Shown piece after piece: positions 56,516 to 64,000 of a stretch of 64,000 bases of DNA. The notes beneath the pieces are model-generated. The model searched no databases. It was given only the letters and a program-made list of their open reading frames with translations, and was not told the origin of the DNA. The position numbers and the translations under genes are program-made. How positions within the stretch are numbered: the stretch's first letter is position 1; the number at the start of each line of letters is the position of its first letter. Source of the DNA: Globodera rostochiensis (taxonomy: Eukaryota; Nematoda; Chromadorea; Rhabditida; Heteroderidae); contig JAEVLN010000003.1 in assembly GCA_018350325.1 (NCBI GenBank), positions 3,626,441 through 3,690,440 of the forward strand, read 5' to 3'.

Positions 56516-57264
56516 ACTTTTCGGTTATAAGGGAACAAAATTCTTTTTAAAGCTCAAACCAATCAAACATTGGGCAAGGGGATAGAGGTAGACTCAGTCA
56601 TCGCTCCGCTGCCCCCCCCCCTCTCCCTTCCTCCCCTCTCTCCCTCCCACCGCACTCAGCCGGACTTCTCCAAAAAGACGAAAAGGTTAATAAAATTGTC
56701 ATTGATTTTAAAGGGCGATGGAATAAAATAATCACTTTTGTGCAACGAGTCAGCAAAAGAGACATTCGAATCATTTTCAAATGATTGATCAAATGTTTCT
56801 ATTTTTGGGCAAATTACATATACCTGCTGAAGTACTCGTTCGGCTTTACTTTGTACACACTTTCAATTCTTTTCGGAGTAATTTTCCTTTGCTTTTCAGT
56901 CGCTCATTTGTGTGTGGAACACGCGTTCCTCTTTTTACTATGCTTCCATCTCAGAAAAGTGGTTCTATGGGTATCACCAATTTTTTTACCTACACGTACG
57001 AGGAGGTGTGATCTCGTGACTGGTTTGGCTGTTTGTTAAGAAGAAAATTTACACATAGGACTCAGCTGTTTTTACTCGACTCCCTTTCACCTTAAAATTC
57101 TGTTCGTTTTGTCCCTTTATGACTCCGACCGACTTATCGGCTGTGCTATTATTCAAGTCAGCCACCCGCGAACATCTCTTTTTGACTGTGTTTAGGGGTG
57201 GCGAAGGTCATCCACGAAGATAAAATCTTTTCTCCCCCTTCCCTATTCCTTTTACAGCAAATAA
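56516..57264. other. Upstream region of isocitrate dehydrogenase
   Basis: No supported gene. There is a C-run near 56611. The end of the region has ttttacag at 57249-57256, eight bases before the ATG at 57265, a likely trans-splice acceptor. Confidence 0.45.
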
Positions 57265-59258
<1,994 letters not shown>

Positions 59259-59261
59259 AGA

Positions 59262-59734
59262 AAGAGACTTACGGAAGATTCGTCGAATGACTTTAAATTA
59301 TGGAGTTTAATGTATTTTTCATGGCAGTTGCCTTTTCTCTTGAGACTCTCCAATTGTCTGTAAAACTAATCTGTGCCATTTCCATGTCTTTTCTTGTGCA
59401 TGACCCGAATTCTTTTTGCTTTTTCTCAATATTTTACCTTCTCTACATATAAATCAGTTTTCGACAAAATGTGACCCTTTCCTCTAATTGTCGATTACTT
59501 TTCTCATCGCATAATATAAAAATGGACTCCCTGTCAATCCGTCTTTTCGTTGTTGTGATGGTGATTATTAGAAAGTTTATGGGTTTTCCAATGTTTAAAT
59601 TAAATTTACATGCAATAAACGGACAGTCTTCACAAGTCTGGCAATACAAGATGAGAGAGAATCTTTTGGGGGTTTTACATTAAAATGGGGGTAAAGGCAA
59701 TGTCAAAAGGCACTGGCATTGTCTGGCGGCGAAA
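59262..59734. repeat. Right inverted arm and 3' flank of idh
   Basis: The 3' UTR and downstream DNA of the isocitrate dehydrogenase gene. Its pieces at 59265-59305 and 59585-59726 are inverted copies of 56297-56515. The ~280 bp between these pieces is absent from the left arm. No gene is supported here. Confidence 0.8.
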
Positions 59735-62700
59735 TCAATTCGCTCTCATCGGTGGCTCTCCGTGCACAAAGTGGCGCAATTTGCTGCCACCCAATTGGTG
59801 CTTCAGCTGACGTGCCAAGCGCGAGCAAAAGTCGGCCGAGTGGAGCGTGACGTTGAAAGAATTGCCGGCCGTGATTGCGTCCAGGCGACGAAGTAACTGG
59901 TCTCTGGGCCCGAACGGGTTCAGAGGCACTCCGTCCAGATGGGTGATCACTGCCCGATCACTTCCGCTGGGCAGAGCATGGGGGGAAGAGGGCAAAGATT
60001 TCTGTTGCGACTTGTTGAGTGAGTGGGGGGTTGGCTGAAGGGGAAGGATTGGAATTCAAACTAACAGAATATTTAAATGAGTGCTTATAAAAGCTTTCGT
60101 CTATTAGCATAAATTTAAATATAATCAAACTGCTTTCACCTGGTGCAAATAGGCGGGCACTGTGGCAGGCAAATTGGCCCGATGAGCCGGCGATTTGAGC
60201 GCGACTGAATCGATGGTAAGGCAGTCGAAAGGCTGACGGATGAGAAATTTTGTGCCACGATGGAATTTGATGCCAAGGCCGAGCTTTGAATTTTCCGGCT
60301 TGACCAATGTGAAAACCATCATCGTAGGGTTGGAACGGAGCAAAAGCGGAATCTGAACGAGAAAATGCCCGTTTTGAGTGAATTTCGGTAAACAAAGACC
60401 TGAGCACCCGGCATTATCCTTTGGTATATTTTCGTCAGCACCTCCAAATTGCGCACTTCGACCCCGTCAACTCGTATAACTTCGTCCCCAAAATTGAGAG
60501 TAAAGTTATTTTTGCGCAGATGTGTGTCTACTTCAGAAGTCCATCCGGCAACCCTAACAATTGGAATGGCATCAGCGAAGTTTTTTTTGAAATTGTATAT
60601 TTTTGAAATTCCCAACGATGGGTTACGCGCCCACCCACACTTTGTTCCACCGTTCAAACAAACCAAACTTTGTCGAACAGTTCCACGAGGGCGACGTGTT
60701 CTGTCAGCAAAGTGAAGCTGAAAAAAAGGCGTCGTGATCGGCTAAGCGCATCACGAAAAAGCCGGTCAGTAGTGGCGTTGTGCTGATTGTGAGGCATGAG
60801 AATTGAGGGGGACGCGTTCAGCACGTCGTATTGGGAGGAAGGAGCACAGAGCACGTCATAATGAGCGGAAACGGGGGACTGGAGGAAGGAGGTCGGGGCC
60901 TGCTAAAGGTTTTATTTTATTGGCAAAATGTTACATTGAATAGACCCAATTTAGCAAATTAGAGCTAACCTCTACCACCTTAACCCAACAACTGAATTTA
61001 TTTTAGGTATCTCTCCAATTATTATTTTAAATAAATGCAGTAACCGTTTCCGTGGACTGTTCGACGGATGGCATTTTACAGGAAGAGGAGGAGGACGGGG
61101 CATTGATACCGGATGTTTCGCCACTAAATACAAAAGGAAAAATTTCATCGTTAAAGGAATGAGAAATTAGATTGGCATGGCGCTACAAATGCCATTATTT
61201 GAGAATTTATTCTAATTGAATCTCCAAACCCAAAGGTTTATAGAAAGGTAGTCAAACTAAAATCGAAAATCTCTTAAGAAAAAACTTTCGTTTAGTAAAT
61301 CCACGGGTCCATCAACTGACCAGGGCAACAGCGAACAATGTGAGTGCTGCAATTGTCCGTCGTTGGCACAAAGATGATCATATTGGGACCGAAGTTGGGG
61401 GGAGGGAAACGCATTGAGCACTTCGTAATGGGACTGAAAATTTCGTATAATAAATCGAAAAATTGATATAAAACCGACCAAATCCTGAGACGGTGACAAC
61501 GGAATTGGCGATTTGGGAATCCGTGGAACGGTCGAATAAGGATTCGCTTTCGAAGACTGTGCCGAAGGCCTAGGCGTTCGGGGCGGAAGCGGCGGAGGCA
61601 TAACCGCTTGCAGTCTCTCGTCACCGCAGCCATTTTCCAACGATTTTTTATCTTCAGAAATTGGTTCATCAGCCCTTTTTTCATCGGAGACTGACGAAGA
61701 AGGACACTGCTAAAGGTGAGTCGCGTGGTATGGAATTTATGTCAAGAATAATTGTTTGAAAATTCCTTGAGACTGAAATTATATATCGACGACACAACCG
61801 TTCCACTCTTCGGGGGATTTTAAGCTAACCTCTTCACACGGCAAAGAACTGATTTGGTGTTCATTTTCAACATCGACATCAAACTGTGGCGGAGTTTGTT
61901 GGCGTAGCAATGGCATTGTGTCATTCAAACACGGAGTTCCTAAACATACAAAAATCATCTCTTCGTATTTCTTCCCCCAATTTGCAGCGAACGAACTTCC
62001 CAAACTCAGTGGCGTTGTCGCTAATGCGGAATAGTCCAGCGGAATTGGCGACAATGGCATCCGTGGCGGTGATGGCCCTTTTCCTCCCCCACAATTGGCA
62101 TTTGCTGTTGTCCTGGAGAGTGGCGACTGTTGTGGCGGACTCGTCGACAGTTTATCGTCGTCATTTTCGCAACTTCTCCCGGCCAAAACGACGTATTCAT
62201 TGGTCGGCCTAGGCCATAGCGTTGGAACAGAGCCCTCTTCTTCCGGCTGATCGCCGCCGTTTTCGCTGTTCAGAAAGTTCAATCGACGGAGTGTCGCCCG
62301 AAGTATGTCCACCCATTGGACGCGCTCCTCACTGAACATGGAGACGGGGGGGGGGGAACATATTGTATAATCGGAAGAAAAATGACAAAACCCTAAAGAC
62401 CTAACGAATAAACTGATCACAAAAAAGTCCAACATGGAAGGCGCCAACAGCTCCAAAACTGGTGCCGACCCGTCCACAAAGCCAATAGCCAAACAACGCT
62501 CTTCGCCGATGGCCACGTTAACGCAGTGGCATTCGGTAAGGTCTAAACGGACGAAAAATTATTTTTATTCGACACAACGGCGGATAAAGTTTTGACGAGA
62601 TTCGTTAAGAAGAACAAAAAGGCTTAATCAGAGCTGTGTAGACAAAATTTTCGGCTGGGGAAGAGATCCATTGAAAAAAAAATCAATTTTAGGGGGGAGT

Positions 62701-63539
62701 TAAAATACAATTGAACATTTTATACTAAAACATTTGCGACCAAAAAAAAAAAGAAAATTAGAGAAAAATAGAGGTCATTTGAACCAGGGACGTAGCTAGG
62801 AATTTTCGGGGGGGGGGGGGAAGTCGATTCTTAGGGGTGTATTTTTCCGTTTTTATGCATTTTTATTATGCAATTTTGCCAAAAAATGTTCCTTTTTTTA
62901 GGAGTGCATTTTTCATTTTTATTCCTTTTTTGAAAGAAATTTTTAAAAAGTGATAATTTTTTTTTGCGAATTTCGAGAGGGAAATCCCCCCCCCCGGGGT
63001 ACGTCCTTGATTTGAACCCGACACTGTTTTACTGTCACACAATCTCTAATACGACCCAAACACTAGCCCAATCATTAATTTGGCTATCGATTTTTACATT
63101 TTTGTTCGAATTACGGGTCCGGAGTAGGTTAAGATGGGACCTTGGGATTTGAGTGGTTGACGCTCAAAGATAGCGCTTTGCTCAGCGTACCATTCCAATC
63201 GGGGCGTGGGCCCGTTGGCTGCGCTGTGCACAGAGAGAACGACGAAAAGTTCGTTCTCGTAGAAAATCTTCTAAAGGATAGAAATGCAAAAACATTATAT
63301 TAAGCTGATTTCGGTTTTTCACAAAAGCACAATTCGCACCAATTCCCATTTGTTTTCACCTTCTTCCTCAACAGAGTTCCATTTCTGTAGATTTTCTGTT
63401 GAAGCCATCCCTTGTGGACAATTGCGCGTTGAGGTTGTGGCGTCGTCCCCATTTGTGCATTCACTGTGATGTTTTCGTTTTCTTGTCGCCTTTGGCGCTT
63501 TATGCAAAGCAAAAGTAAATTGGCGGAATGACGACCCAT
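59735..63539 (-). CDS. Adaptor-like protein: PH-like, YxxL repeats, two PDZ-like domains
   Basis: Firm 3' exons in phase: 60902-60664, 60553-60400, 60352-60140 and 60034-59735 (stop at 59735). Upstream coding blocks lie at about 63539-63380, 63270-63140, 62540-62410, 62340-61800 and 61690-61290; their joins are approximate. The N-part reads HKGWLQQKIYRNGTLLRKK, ENELFVVLSVHSA, RLEWYAEQS, then RCLAIGFVDGSAPVLELLAP and RVQWVDILRATLRRL, the strand pattern and final Trp helix of a PH domain. The middle is Pro/Ser-rich (PPPLPPRTPRP), with Tyr-x-x-Leu sites EYVVL, HYEVL, QYDHL, HYDVL and QYDVL, candidate SH2/PTB docking sites. The C-part has PDZ-like folds (FGDEVIRVDGVEVRNLEVL; KLGLGIKF with SPAHRANL and DRAVITHLDGVPL). 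Probably a membrane-proximal signalling scaffold. Convergent with idh-1. An intron holds a foldback element (62785-63012). Confidence 0.65.
62785..63012. mobile_element. Foldback/MITE copy in an intron
   Basis: The left end (cagggacgtagctagg, then aattttcgggggggg) and the right end (gaaatccccccccccggggt, then acgtccttga) are imperfect inverted repeats. The next ~60 bp (gtcgattcttaggggtgtat) match the complement of 36870-36950. It is the clearest member of the family seen also at 33843, 35051 and 36565. Confidence 0.65.
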
Positions 63540-63577
63540 TGGCGATCGGAAAAGACGTCAGAAAACGTCATTTTTAT

Positions 63578-63802
63578 TCATGTCCATTTTTTAGTGTCAT
63601 CGCCGCCTTCTTCCACGGAATAATCATTTACAGTCGTTTTATCTGTCTGTTTATGTTCGTGTGAACGCGGGCGGATTAATATTAAATGATGGACGGCGTC
63701 GAGGGAAGAACAATCAATCAGCAGCACCGCTTCAAGAAATTTGTAAGAACGAAAGGAATTCGTCGTTAGCAGAAGCAAAAGTGTCACAAGAATTTGTTGC
63801 AT
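63578..63802 (-). CDS. Possible small secreted protein
   Basis: From an internal Met (ATG complement at 63800-63802) the frame encodes about 74 residues starting MQQILVTLLLLLTTNSFRSY, a good signal peptide. A short polar, acidic tail (VNDYSVEEGGDD) follows. The frame is open further upstream. No splice partners, no domain. It could be a genuine secreted peptide or chance. Confidence 0.3.
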   Translation of the reverse strand: MQQILVTLLLLLTTNSFRSYKFLEAVLLIDCSSLDAVHHLILIRPRSHEHKQTDKTTVNDYSVEEGGDDTKKWT

Positions 63803-64000
63803 TTTGAATTTAAGTTGGCATTCTGTAACTTTTTGACGAAATTCAAAAAAATGCTTCTTCTTTTTTTTGTCGATTTTATTTGCAACCATTTTTATAAAAC
63901 GGTGTACTTTTCTGACATTTTCTTTTTTGTGTCACTTACAAATTAATGTCCAGCGGAGAGAATCTTCGTGAATTGACAATTCTCTCCAGCAGAAAGCGGC
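63803..64000. other. Right edge of window
   Basis: No gene recognised. AT-rich sequence, then cagcggagagaatcttcgtg and ctccagcagaaagcggc at the very end, which may be the edge of an exon that continues outside. Confidence 0.3.

Overview
The window is nuclear DNA of a nematode, most likely a tylenchid plant parasite of the cyst-nematode type (Heterodera/Globodera group). The species call is inference. The grounds are short introns (many 40-60 bp), several GC-AG introns, splice-acceptor-like sites a few bases upstream of start codons (spliced-leader trans-splicing), TTAGGC-type motifs, and nematode-like gene content. Gene models were built by hand: each listed exon chain keeps one open frame across its splice sites, with the exceptions noted.

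Layout. 0.2-1.5 kb: a small secreted Cys-rich protein (+). 2.5-6.9 kb: a complete 15-exon dynamin (-). 7.4-18.5 kb: a tandem triplication of a 3.13-kb block holding the last exons of a coiled-coil golgin-like gene (-), with two AT-rich arrays of ~128-bp monomers at the junctions. The body of that gene runs on to 23.7 kb. 23.7-30.5 kb is mostly gene-poor, with a MITE-like inverted repeat and a remarkable cluster of poly-C/poly-G tracts (28.9-29.8 kb). 30.6-33.8 kb: a SAND-domain GMEB-type transcription factor (+). 35.0-36.0 kb: a foldback element whose arms are minisatellites. 36.0-38.0 kb: a kinase-less Mad3/SAN-1-type checkpoint protein (+). 38.6-40.5 kb: the CHIP/STUB1 (chn-1) E3 ligase (-). 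41.0-42.4 kb: adenylate kinase 1 (+). 42.8-46.9 kb: a 4.1-kb array of a 23-bp minisatellite that ends 25 bp before the apparent trans-splice acceptor of an unrecognised 14-exon gene (46.9-49.95 kb, +). 51.6-55.2 kb: a CR1-like LINE with an internally deleted endonuclease, flanked by direct repeats of ~0.55-0.6 kb. 57.3-59.3 kb: NADP-dependent isocitrate dehydrogenase (+), enclosed by inverted copies of its own 3' flank. 59.7-63.5 kb: an adaptor-like protein (-) with a PH-like N-terminus, repeated Tyr-x-x-Leu motifs and two PDZ-like domains.

The genes are not one pathway. They are housekeeping and trafficking genes (dynamin and a golgin; CHIP; AK1; IDH; a spindle checkpoint protein) in a landscape reworked by repeats. 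The most unusual content is structural: recent triplication of gene-terminal exons, satellites placed at gene borders, foldback elements with G-tracts in introns, and a LINE with a very long target-site-like duplication. I see no CRISPR, operon of bacterial type, rRNA or confident tRNA gene.
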